Below, one piece after another: positions 43,441-51,523 of a DNA stretch of 54,558 nucleotides. Source of the DNA: Deltaproteobacteria bacterium (GTDB lineage: Bacteria; Myxococcota_A; UBA796; UBA2385); assembly GCA_018401435.1 (NCBI GenBank), contig JAGYJW010000044.1, forward strand, positions 1 through 54,558, read 5' to 3'. A program made the translations under genes and the position numbers. The number at the start of each line of letters is the position of its first letter. The stretch's first letter is position 1. Below the pieces are notes generated by a model. That model had not been told where the DNA came from and made no database searches. It was given only the letters and a program-made list of their open reading frames with translations.

Positions 43441-45372
43441 ATGTCCCTTCGAACCCTCCTCGGCCTGCTCTCCTTGACCGCCTGTGACCCCACCGGGGAC
43501 AGGGGGCCCAGCACCGATATCGACGTCGAGCCCATCTGGTGCGAAGGGCCCACCCGGCAGCGGTACGACGTGGCCGCAGCGCAGGAGGTGCAGCTATTCC
43601 CCGACGGGCTGCTGGTGCAGGACGACCCCGCCAGCCCGACGGGCGAGCGGCTGGCCATCACCCCGGAGGTCGCTCCATGGCTCGCGGATGCCTCCCCTGT
43701 TCTGAAGAGCACGGTGGAGGGGATGAACGCCCTCTCGGGCTTCGGGGTGCTCGGCGGTGCGCTACTGCGCTTCGACGGTCCCGTGGCCGGCTGGCCCACC
43801 ACCCCCGAGGAGAGCGTCACGAATGATGCCTGGATCTGGGCCGACCTGAGCACCACGCCGCCCACGCGCGTGCCCTTCGACGTGCAGGTCATCGACGACG
43901 GAGCCGGAGTCGTGCTGTGGCCGACCCTTCCGCTGGACCGGGCGACCCCGCATGCTGTCGTCGTCACCACGTCGGCTCGGGACACCGCGGGGAGCTGCCT
44001 CTCCCCGTCCGCGACCACCCGCTCGCTGCTCTGGAGCGACCCAGACGAGGGCGGGCTCACCGGTCGGTTCGAGCGGGTGCGGCCCGCATACCGTGAGGCC
44101 GCCGCGGCGCTCGGGCTTCAGCCGTCGGACGTGAGCGCGATCACGGTCTTCGGCACACACGACGATTTCGGCCCGATGATCCGCGCCGCGGAGCAGGTGG
44201 TCGAGGCGCCGGTCGCCTGGGGCGCGTGGGAGGGCTGTGAGGAACGGGAGCGGATGCTGCAGTGCGGCACCTCGATCAACCTGCTCGACATGCGCAACGC
44301 TTCGGGTCTGGTCGACGACACCGTCACGCCCCTGGAACAGCAGGCGCCCGTCATGATCTGGCTGCCCACCGACGCCAAGGGCCCGGTCCCCATGCTGGTC
44401 TTCGGGCACGGGCTGCAGAGCCAGCGTCAAGACGGCTGGGAGGTGGCCAAGCGGGTCCAGGACGCAGGGATCGGCGTCGTGGCGATGCCTGCCGTGGCGC
44501 ACGGCGAGCATCCGTCGGTGGATCCCGAGGACGACACGAGCGCGCTGTTCCGGTTCCTGGCCGTGGACGTGGCGACGCTGACCATCGACCCGCTGGCCCT
44601 CCGCGGCAATATGAACCAGACCAACCTGGACCGGCTCCGCCTGCTGAAGCTGCTCCGCTCCGATCCGGACGTGGACGGCGACGGCGACGCCGACATCGAA
44701 CCCGAGCGTATCGCCTATATCGGCGCCAGCCTTGGCGCGGTTCTCGGCCCTGGCCTGCTCGCGCTCGACGAGGAGCTCGAGGCCGCCGTCTTCACCATCG
44801 GGGGAGGGCGCATGGGCTCGCTGCTCCGCGACTTGCAGGGCGTGCCGGAGGAATTCGTGCCGCTGCTCGAGCTGGCACTGGGCGAGGGCGGCCAGTCCAT
44901 CCTGGCGCCGCTGGCCCAGCATGCCCTCGATCCCATCGATCCGGCGGCCTGGGCACCCCACGTGCTGAAGGATCGGTTCGATGGCCGTATGCCGCCGAGC
45001 CTGCTCTACGCCGTCGGCCTCGAGGACGAGATCTTCAGCATCGACTCCGGCAACACGCTCGCGCGGGCCCTCGGGGTGCCCCACATCGGCCCCGTGGTGA
45101 CGCCGGTGCCGCTGCTCGAGCAGGGCGGCCCTGCGCCCGTCTCCGGCAACGCCTTCGGTGGGGAGCGGACCCTCGGGTTCTTCCAGTACGACCGCATCAC
45201 CACGGGGGACGACCCCACGCCCCGACGCCCGACCCACGGCGCCTCCGCGCGGAGCAACGAGAGTGGCGAACAGCTGGTGCACTTCCTCGAGACGGCGCTG
45301 AAGGACGGGCTGCCGGAGATCGTGGACCCCTATGAGGTGCTGGGAACGGCGGAGAAGCCCGAGACGTGGTGA
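43441..45372 (+). CDS. Large lipoprotein with an alpha/beta-hydrolase (lipase-like) domain
   Basis: The 643-residue protein starts MSLRTLLGLLSLTAC (lipobox Cys15). Residues about 40-200 are an Ig-like or linker region. The C-terminal two thirds form an alpha/beta-hydrolase: PMLVFGHGLQSQRQDGWEVA near 318 (oxyanion strand), IAYIGASLGAVLG near 424 with the GxSxG nucleophile elbow, and later SLLYAVGLEDEIF and THGASARS as candidate acid and His regions. It is probably a surface esterase or lipase. The stop sits exactly at the start of repeat copy R2, and the gene is intact within a decayed island. Confidence 0.82.
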   Translation: MSLRTLLGLLSLTACDPTGDRGPSTDIDVEPIWCEGPTRQRYDVAAAQEVQLFPDGLLVQDDPASPTGERLAITPEVAPWLADASPVLKSTVEGMNALSGFGVLGGALLRFDGPVAGWPTTPEESVTNDAWIWADLSTTPPTRVPFDVQVIDDGAGVVLWPTLPLDRATPHAVVVTTSARDTAGSCLSPSATTRSLLWSDPDEGGLTGRFERVRPAYREAAAALGLQPSDVSAITVFGTHDDFGPMIRAAEQVVEAPVAWGAWEGCEERERMLQCGTSINLLDMRNASGLVDDTVTPLEQQAPVMIWLPTDAKGPVPMLVFGHGLQSQRQDGWEVAKRVQDAGIGVVAMPAVAHGEHPSVDPEDDTSALFRFLAVDVATLTIDPLALRGNMNQTNLDRLRLLKLLRSDPDVDGDGDADIEPERIAYIGASLGAVLGPGLLALDEELEAAVFTIGGGRMGSLLRDLQGVPEEFVPLLELALGEGGQSILAPLAQHALDPIDPAAWAPHVLKDRFDGRMPPSLLYAVGLEDEIFSIDSGNTLARALGVPHIGPVVTPVPLLEQGGPAPVSGNAFGGERTLGFFQYDRITTGDDPTPRRPTHGASARSNESGEQLVHFLETALKDGLPEIVDPYEVLGTAEKPETW

Positions 45373-45413
45373 CGGGGATAGAGGGCACAAGGCCCCTTAT
45401 CGGAGCTTGGGCC
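45372..45413 (+). repeat. Short island repeat, copy R2
   Basis: It begins at the last base of the hydrolase stop codon and shares the ordered blocks CGGGGATAG, CACAA, GGCCCCTT, TCGGAGCT and TGGGCC with R1 at 42548. Confidence 0.6.
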
Positions 45414-45437
45414 GAGCCGAGGCCCCAACCGGCGGGA

Positions 45438-46790
45438 TCAGGCCGGCAGCAGCGCGGCCACGCAGGGGGCGAGCACATCCCGGGCGGCGGCCTGCCGCAA
45501 GGCCAGCAGCGCCGGGCCGCTGAGCAGGCCGTGGGCGCTGAGGCCCAGCTCTGGACCGGCCTGCAGGTGGGCGGCGAGGGTGGCGTGCAGGCGCTCGCGG
45601 GCCAGGGGGCGCAGGCTTGGGTGCTGGTCCAGCAGCCAATGCAAGCTGCGCCAGGCCAGGGCGGCGTGGCGGGCCTCGTCCTCGGCCACCTGCTCCAGGA
45701 TGAGCCTGGTGTCTTCATCTTCGCAAAGGCGCGCCGCTTCGGCCGCCTCGGCCGCGCCCAGGGTCTCGCCCACACAGGCCTCGTCCACCAGGCCGATCAT
45801 CACCGACTCAGCGTCAAAGGCGGGCATCGCGCCGCGCAGGTCCAGGGGGCCGGGCCGCATAGGCGCTCCGGCAAAGCGCGAGGCCAGGCCATAGGCCAGC
45901 CGGGCGTGCTCCACCTCGTCCGCCGCGGCCCGCTGGGTGTCGGCCAGCAGGTCGGCCGGCGCGCCCAGGGCCATCAGCTGCAGGGTGAAGCGGGCGAAGC
46001 TGGCCACGCTGGCGTGCTCCAGCGCGGCGATCTCGGCCCAACGTTGGGCCAGGCGATGGCGCAGATCGGCCGAGAGGGCCTGGTCCTGGCGGGCCACCGA
46101 GCGGGCCCAACCCCCGCCCGCCTGGGTGGGGGCGGTGCGGTTGCCTTCCTCCACCCGCAGGGGGCGGCCGATGGCGCACTCCATCTCGTGGCAGGTGAAG
46201 GCCTCGGTGGCGCTCCAGTCGGTGCCACAACCCGAGCTGCCATCGGGGCAGTCGTCGATGGTGCGGCAGCTGTCGGCAGCCTCGTCCCGACAGGACTGGC
46301 TCACCACATAGCTGCAGCCGTCGTGCCAGGAGCTGATGCCGCACTCGCCGCTGCTGCACTCGCTGTCGACGGTGCAGGAGGCGGACCGGCAGGTGGACCA
46401 GCGGAAGTCGCCCTCCACCACCCCATCGGGCACGCAGACCTCGCCGCTGCCACAATCGGCATCCGACCCGCAGGCATAGACGCAGCCGCAGTAGGTGCCG
46501 CCCTCCACCCAGTCCCCGCTGATGCAGGCGCCATTGGGGCGGTCCCTGCAGTCCGAGTCGGTCTCACAAGACAGCGACGCTTCGGTGCCCGCGCAGCGCG
46601 GCGATTCGACGGTGGTGGGGGCGGGCAGGGCCGAGGCCCGGTGCTCAGCAGGATGGGCGTAGGATCCCACACAGCTGGCCTGGTGCTGGCTGGTCCAAAT
46701 CAGCGCTGAGTCATTCGATCTGGTCCGCGCCGATATCTCCAGAGCTGACTTTGTGTGGCTCGGCCTTGCCGTCTGCATACACGCCAGCAC
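45438..46790 (-). CDS. Cys-rich ferritin-like protein, copy A (5' end disturbed)
   Basis: The open frame of 450 codons has a Cys-rich region (SLSCETDSDCRDRPNGACIS, GSDADCGSGEVC, SASCTVDSECSSGEC) and then a ferritin-like domain with paired metal motifs: EIAALEHASVASFARFTLQL, AADEVEHARLAYG and LEQVAEDEARHAAL. The E...ExxH pattern suggests a di-iron centre. Compared with copy B, the real start should be a lipoprotein signal; such a sequence is seen at 46828 (MNSQLSQLRVLLLC) but in another frame, so one or more indels lie between 46650 and 46828. The annotated frame up to 46790 is therefore not the native N-terminus. Confidence 0.75.
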   Translation of the reverse strand: MLACMQTARPSHTKSALEISARTRSNDSALIWTSQHQASCVGSYAHPAEHRASALPAPTTVESPRCAGTEASLSCETDSDCRDRPNGACISGDWVEGGTYCGCVYACGSDADCGSGEVCVPDGVVEGDFRWSTCRSASCTVDSECSSGECGISSWHDGCSYVVSQSCRDEAADSCRTIDDCPDGSSGCGTDWSATEAFTCHEMECAIGRPLRVEEGNRTAPTQAGGGWARSVARQDQALSADLRHRLAQRWAEIAALEHASVASFARFTLQLMALGAPADLLADTQRAAADEVEHARLAYGLASRFAGAPMRPGPLDLRGAMPAFDAESVMIGLVDEACVGETLGAAEAAEAARLCEDEDTRLILEQVAEDEARHAALAWRSLHWLLDQHPSLRPLARERLHATLAAHLQAGPELGLSAHGLLSGPALLALRQAAARDVLAPCVAALLPA

Positions 46791-48011
46791 AGGAGCAAGA
46801 CGCGAAGCTGCGAAAGCTGGGAGTTCATGGAGGCGCCGGGGGACAGGGGAGGGGAGGGGCTCAGGCGCCGAGGGCGGCGATGCAGGGCTCCACCACCTCG
46901 CGTCCGGTCGCGCGCCGCAGGGCCAGCAGCGCAGGGCCGCTCAGCAGGCCGTGGACGCCCAGGCCCTGGTCGGGCCCCGGGTGGGCCTGGGTGTGGGCAG
47001 ACAGGGCGGCAGCCAGCCGCTGGCGCCAGGGGCCAGAAGTTGGGCCTGGGCCAGCAGCTAACGCAAGCTGCGCCAGGCCAGGGCGGCGTGGCGACCCTTT
47101 GTCCTCGGCCACCTCCGGCTCCAGGATGATCTTCAGGTCTTCATCTTCGCAAAGGCGCCGCTTCGGCCGCCCGGTCATGCCCAGGGTCCCCGCCCACAGC
47201 CTTCGTCCACCAGGCCGATCACCGACCTTCCACGTCAAAGGCAGCACAGCCGCGCAGGGTCCAGGGGCCGTGGCCGGTAGCGCTCCGGCAAAGCGCGAGC
47301 GTGCCATAGCCAGCCGCGCCCACCCGTCCGCCGCGGCCCGCTGGGTGTCGGCCAGCAGGTCTGCTGGCGCGCGCCCAGCCATCAGCTGCAGGGTGAAGCG
47401 GGCAGAAGCTGGCCACGCTGGCGTGCTCCAGCGCGGCGATCCGGCCCACCGTTGTCAGGATGGCGCGGCGGATCACCGCTCGAGGGGCCTGTCCCGGCGG
47501 CCACCGAGAGCGGCCTGGGGCCCCCGCCCGCCTGGGTGGGGGCGGTGCGTGGTTGCCTTCCACCTTGCGGCAGGGGGCGGCTGATGGCGCACTCCATCTC
47601 GTGGCAGGTGGCATCTCGCGGTGGCGCTCCAGCCGGTGCCACAAACCCGAGCTGCCAGCAGTCGTCGACGTGGCAGCTGTCGGCAGCCTCGTCCCACAGA
47701 CTGGTCACCAAGCTGCAGCTGTCGTCGCGTGTGAAGGCCGATGCTGCATTGCCACAAACCGCTGTCGATTTTAAAAGTAGAGGACCGGCAGACCGGCGGA
47801 AGTCGCCCTCCACTACCCCATCGGGCACGTGCAGACCTCGCCGCTGCCACAATCGGCATCCAACACCTGCAGGCATAGACGCAGCTTTAGGTGCCGCCCT
47901 CCACCCAGTCCCCGCTGATGCAGGCGCCATTGGGGCGGTCCCTGCAGTCCGAGTCGTCCCAAGACATACGCTTGCGCCTGCGTGCAAAAGCGGTAAACGT
48001 CCACCCGCCTT

Positions 48012-48072
48012 GCGCCTCTCGCGCCGCTGCGCAGTGTTCCCCGTCCTGCGGCCCGCGCTACGCGGTGCCGTA
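48012..48072 (+). repeat. Degenerate repeat at the IS66 relic end (copy X2)
   Basis: It matches 39791-39853 in blocks (GCGCCGCTGCGC, CGCGCTACGCGGTG, CGTA). It lies between the tnpC remnant and the left end of the element. Confidence 0.5.
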
Positions 48073-48084
48073 GATCGGCCGGAA

Positions 48085-49635
48085 GCGAGCCCCGTCCTTC
48101 CTCCAGTTCCAAGGCAGCAGACCTGACCAGAGACGGTCGCCCACTGCAACCGCAGCACGTCCAGCCACGGCTCCGGGTCCACCCCATGCAGCTGCAGGTC
48201 GCCATCATCGACAAGAGCATCGCGAGGTGCTCCGCTGTCTCGTCGCTGCCGACGAAGAGCCGTCTTCCAGCAGGTGGCGCCAGCCGATGCGCAGGGCCCG
48301 TTCGCTCAGGTTGTTAGATCGGCACCCGCGCAACCGCCAGAAACAGCGTCAGCGGCCCCCTCTGGTTGAGCAGGTAGCCCATCGCCTTGGCGATGCTGCA
48401 GTCAGCAAACTGACCTCGCAACGATTGTGGCGCAAGAGCGCGGCGACCACTGGGGCCGACCGCTCCTGTCTCACAAAGCGTCAGGTCGACGATTCGCCGC
48501 GTTCGAGCGAGGTGCTCGATAGAAACAGCTCGCCCATCAACACGAGCAAGCCATCCACCAGCGCCTCGCTATATGTAGCTGCGGGCCTCGTAGAGCCCCC
48601 TGACGGCCATGGGACCAGCAATCGCTGCGCAAGCCGCCGGTGGCCCGCCTGGGTGACGAGGTTGTAGCCTGTGTGTCCATCGACGGTCAGCGTGCCTTCG
48701 AGCGCCCCGGCTATCGGCGATCTGAAGCCGCCGCGGAAATAGTAGAGGCGTGGGACCACCTCGTCGGTGGCGAAGACCCACATCCAACTTTGCGCGTCTT
48801 TGTCCTCGTCCAGCACGGGCTGTCCCGTCCGCCGAGACGTGCGATGCGGCGCCCACCCAGGCCATCAATGCCATACAGCGGCATGACCGTCACCGCGCCA
48901 GGTGGTGGAACAGGGTGGATGACTGACGGCAGGGGCGCCCACTAACAGCAGTCTGTTCCAGCGCTGCCGGCGGGTGGCGCCGTCCAGCACAGACCAGCAC
49001 CATGCAGGGGCCAGTCAGATGCCTTCTGATCACCGTGGGGCGGCAGAAAGCCGTCACGATCGCAGCCGTTGGCAGCACCTGCTGCTCGCGTGCTGCACGA
49101 GCAGGCGAACCAGCCGCCACGGCGCCACCAGATCACCGATCCCTCGGGGGCAGCGCGCGACCCGGGGCAGCGCTGGGGATCCAGTGGCAACACAACGGTC
49201 TTGGTGCGCAGCTTGGTCCCATGCGCCTGGGGCGGCTCGCGTCTCAGCCTTCCGCGCTCTTCTTCGGCCGGGAGCTTTCGCTGGCGACGCCGCTTCCGCG
49301 CCTCCTTGCGGGCGTCGGGCGTCTTCTTCTGCCGTCTGACTGGCTTGCCGAACACGTGCCGCCTGTTGGCTTGATGGTCCTTCAGACCTGTAGGCCAGCC
49401 CATGCTCGGTGGCCTGGGTTCATTTCGACAATGCAATGGCGGCTGATCCTTCCTGCGCCAATGAGTTGGGCCGTCAGCGCCTGCCGCCCAGGCCCGACGC
49501 CGCCCCGGGTATGGCGACCAGGGTCCCGCCCACGCGCGCACAGAGCGGCTCGGTCAGCGCCCGCCCGGATCAGCGGGTTCTGCTGGCTGTGCGCCCGCAG
49601 GTCGACAGCGCGGTGCGAGGTCGGTCATGGGGCCC
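48085..49635 (-). pseudogene. tnpC: IS66 transposase tnpC remnant
   Basis: In scattered frames I read the N-terminal RREPPQAHGTKLRTKTVVLP and LDPQRCPG, the core WMWVFATDEVVPRLYYFRGG, EGTLTVDGHTGYN, SEALVDGLLVLMGELF, then AMGYLLNQRGPLTLFLAVAR, NNLSERALRI, LFVGSDETAEHLAMLLSMMA and finally DPEPWLDVLRLQW. The order and wording match IS66 TnpC including its C-terminal domain (N-x-x-S-E-R-A-L-R, then HG.DP..WL..VL). At least eight frame changes are needed. Confidence 0.75.
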
Positions 49636-49689
49636 ATCGGATCACGGCGCCGACATCGGCGTCGATCCGTGGCGAACACCCACCGCCCG

Positions 49690-50003
49690 ACTGATCGTTG
49701 CGGCCGGCAACCTGCAATCCCGCGAGTAGCGAGGCTTAACGCTGCGTCCAGCGTCGTGCGGCGCCCGGCGGACCGCGGGCAGGGCGCAAAGCAGCCGCGG
49801 AGACGCTTGTAGAGCACCAGCTGAGGCCGGTGCCGTCGTGGGGTCAGAACTTTGATGTGCGTCTGCCGACGGACAGGAAAGCCAAAGAGGCTGGCGGCAT
49901 GTGGTCGAGGTCTACCCGATCACCCCGTGCGGAGGCCAAAACCACCGCGCATGCCAGACGGTCTTGGCAGCTGTGGATCACAATGGCTGGTGCCGCATAT
50001 GAA
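49690..50003 (-). pseudogene. tnpB: IS66 accessory gene tnpB remnant
   Basis: Fragments GMRGGFGLRTG, AFLSVGRRTSKF with the alternative frame QTHIKVL, VLYKRLRGCF and TTLDAALSLATRGIAG follow the IS66 TnpB pattern (DMRxGFDGL, LFVFxxRRxxxIKVL, YKRLExGxF, L..LL.GI). Several frameshifts are present. Confidence 0.65.
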
Positions 50004-50010
50004 AGTCGAC

Positions 50011-50280
50011 CTGCCCGCTGCGCAGGAACCAGGCGCAGCGTGGGGCAAAGCCGTCGAAGTGCAGCAGCCCGCCAACGCGCACGGAGAACGCAGGCGGGCC
50101 GGCGCGCGGCGCGGGCCACCTGCACGAACTGGGGCGCCCAATGCGCCAGCGCCGGATTGCGCCGCGCAAACCGCAAAGCGGCGAAGGTCGCCTAAATACG
50201 CCGTGTTGTCGGGCGAAGGCCGACATCGACTGGTCAGTGTCAGTACACTCCGCGACGAGGCGGTCCCGGCGCATCTTACC
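50011..50280 (-). pseudogene. tnpA: IS66 accessory gene tnpA remnant
   Basis: MRRDRLVAECTDTDQSMSAF, then ARQHGV, resembles the helix-turn-helix start of IS66 TnpA; FVQVARAA and VRVGGLLHFDGFAP in neighbouring frames match the later part of the family. The reading frame is broken. Confidence 0.55.
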
Positions 50281-50747
50281 ATTGGCGTTTGCCCACGAAG
50301 TTTGCCTCCTGGGACACCGTCACACGGCGATGTGGACCCGGGTGGGGCCGTGCTGAGCGGCTACAGCGCGGCGATTCGACGGTGGTGGGGCGGCAGGGCC
50401 GAGGCCCGGTGCACCGCGCCATCGGCAGGGCTCCCAGCCGCTGGGGGCGCCGCCGCTGAGCAGGGGATGGGCGTGCTGCCTTCAAAGGCGCGCGCCGCCG
50501 CCTCCATTTGGTGCCGTCCGTCCCGTCCGTCCCGTCCGCGCCGTCCCCGGTGTAGAGGCCCGTCTCCTGGGCCTTGTCGGTCTTGCCGCCATTGCAGGCA
50601 GCCAGGGCGCAGAGGAGCAAAACGCGAAGCCGCGGGAGGGTGGGGTGCATGGGTGTCCTTGGGTCCGGCCTGGGCTGCAGGGTGACAGCCCTCGGCCGGG
50701 GTCGCAAGGGGATCCCGATCAGGCTTTGGACGGTTAGCCAAGGGTCC

Positions 50748-51515
50748 ATGCCCCGAATGCACCTCTTCGAACTCCAGGATCAGCCCGGATTCCCTGCCGT
50801 CTTGGGAGATGCGGGCACCGCCTACCTGCGCACCCTCTCCGACAAGATGGGGGCTGCCGATTTCTTGGGGCCGGTGGTGGCAGAGGCCCTGGACCGGAGC
50901 GGGGCCACCGCTTGGGTGGACCTGTGCTCCGGGGCAGGGGGCCCCGCCCCTCAGATCGCTCAAAAGATCGGTCGGTCGGTGATCTTGAGCGATCTAAAGC
51001 CCAACCGCGACGCCCTGGCCCAGGCCGCCAGAGAGGGGGCGACCGTGCACGCCGACCCGGTCGATGCTGCGGCGGTGCCCCCCAGCCTGGGGGGCCTGCG
51101 CACCCTGTTCAACGCCTTTCACCACTTTGGCGACGAGACGGCGCTTGCCGTGCTTCAGGACGCGGTAGCCGCAGGCCAGCCCATCGCCATCGTCGAGCTG
51201 TCCGAACGCTCGGTGCCCTCGGTGCTGTCGGCGGCCTTCATCCCGCTGCTGGTGTGGCTGGTGATGCCCTTCGTGCGGCCGGTGCGCCTGTCCTGGCTGC
51301 TGCTGACCTATGTCTTGCCGGTGCTGCCCTGGACCATCGCCTGGGACGGCCTGGTGAGCCACCTGCGCACCCGCAACCCCGACGAGCTGCGCGCCCTCTG
51401 CGCCCGCCTGGACGCCCCGGGATGGACCTTCGAGGCGCGTCGGCAGGCGGTCAAGGGGCCGGCGGGCTTCACCCTGCTGCTGGCCCTGCCCCCGGGGAGC
51501 GCCCCCGCGCGATAG
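50748..51515 (+). CDS. Class I SAM methyltransferase with C-terminal membrane segments
   Basis: The 255-residue protein starts MPRMHLFELQDQPGFPAVLG. The Rossmann core shows ATAWVDLCSGAGGPAPQIAQ (motif I) near 48, SVILSDLKPNRDALAQAARE near 70 and LRTLFNAFHHFGDETALAVL near 111. After it come two hydrophobic stretches (AAFIPLLVWLVMPFVRPV and WLLLTYVLPVLPWTIAW), so it is membrane-attached; similar proteins act on lipid or quinone-like substrates, which is inference here. An ATG at 50757 is an alternative start. The helicase gene follows after 8 nt. Confidence 0.82.
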   Translation: MPRMHLFELQDQPGFPAVLGDAGTAYLRTLSDKMGAADFLGPVVAEALDRSGATAWVDLCSGAGGPAPQIAQKIGRSVILSDLKPNRDALAQAAREGATVHADPVDAAAVPPSLGGLRTLFNAFHHFGDETALAVLQDAVAAGQPIAIVELSERSVPSVLSAAFIPLLVWLVMPFVRPVRLSWLLLTYVLPVLPWTIAWDGLVSHLRTRNPDELRALCARLDAPGWTFEARRQAVKGPAGFTLLLALPPGSAPAR

Positions 51516-51523
51516 ACCGCGCC

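Larger units (their letters stand above)
47990..50356 (-). mobile_element. Degenerate IS66-family insertion sequence
   Basis: Relics of the three IS66 genes lie in the canonical order tnpA (50.28-50.01 kb), tnpB (50.00-49.69 kb) and tnpC (49.64-48.09 kb) on the minus strand. The left boundary is near GTAAACG (47993), consistent with IS66 ends beginning GTAA; the right boundary is near GCTAC (50352), where homology with ferritin copy A resumes. I could not find a clean 8-bp target duplication. Numerous frameshifts show that the element is dead, or that this stretch was assembled from poor reads. Confidence 0.75.
46861..50650 (-). pseudogene. Cys-rich ferritin-like lipoprotein, copy B, decayed and interrupted by an IS66 relic
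   Basis: The start is clear: ATG 50650 gives MHPTLPRLRVLLLCALAAC, then NGGKTDKAQETGLYTGDGAD and DGTDGTDGT. Sequence homologous to copy A stops near 50358 and resumes near 47966, with the IS66 relic between. The 3' part (46861-47960) follows copy A in order but with many indels in all frames. In the C-terminal domain the metal motif EDEARHAA of copy A has become EDKGSPRR. The gene cannot make a working protein. It sits head to tail behind copy A, so a tandem duplication came before the insertion. Confidence 0.75.
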
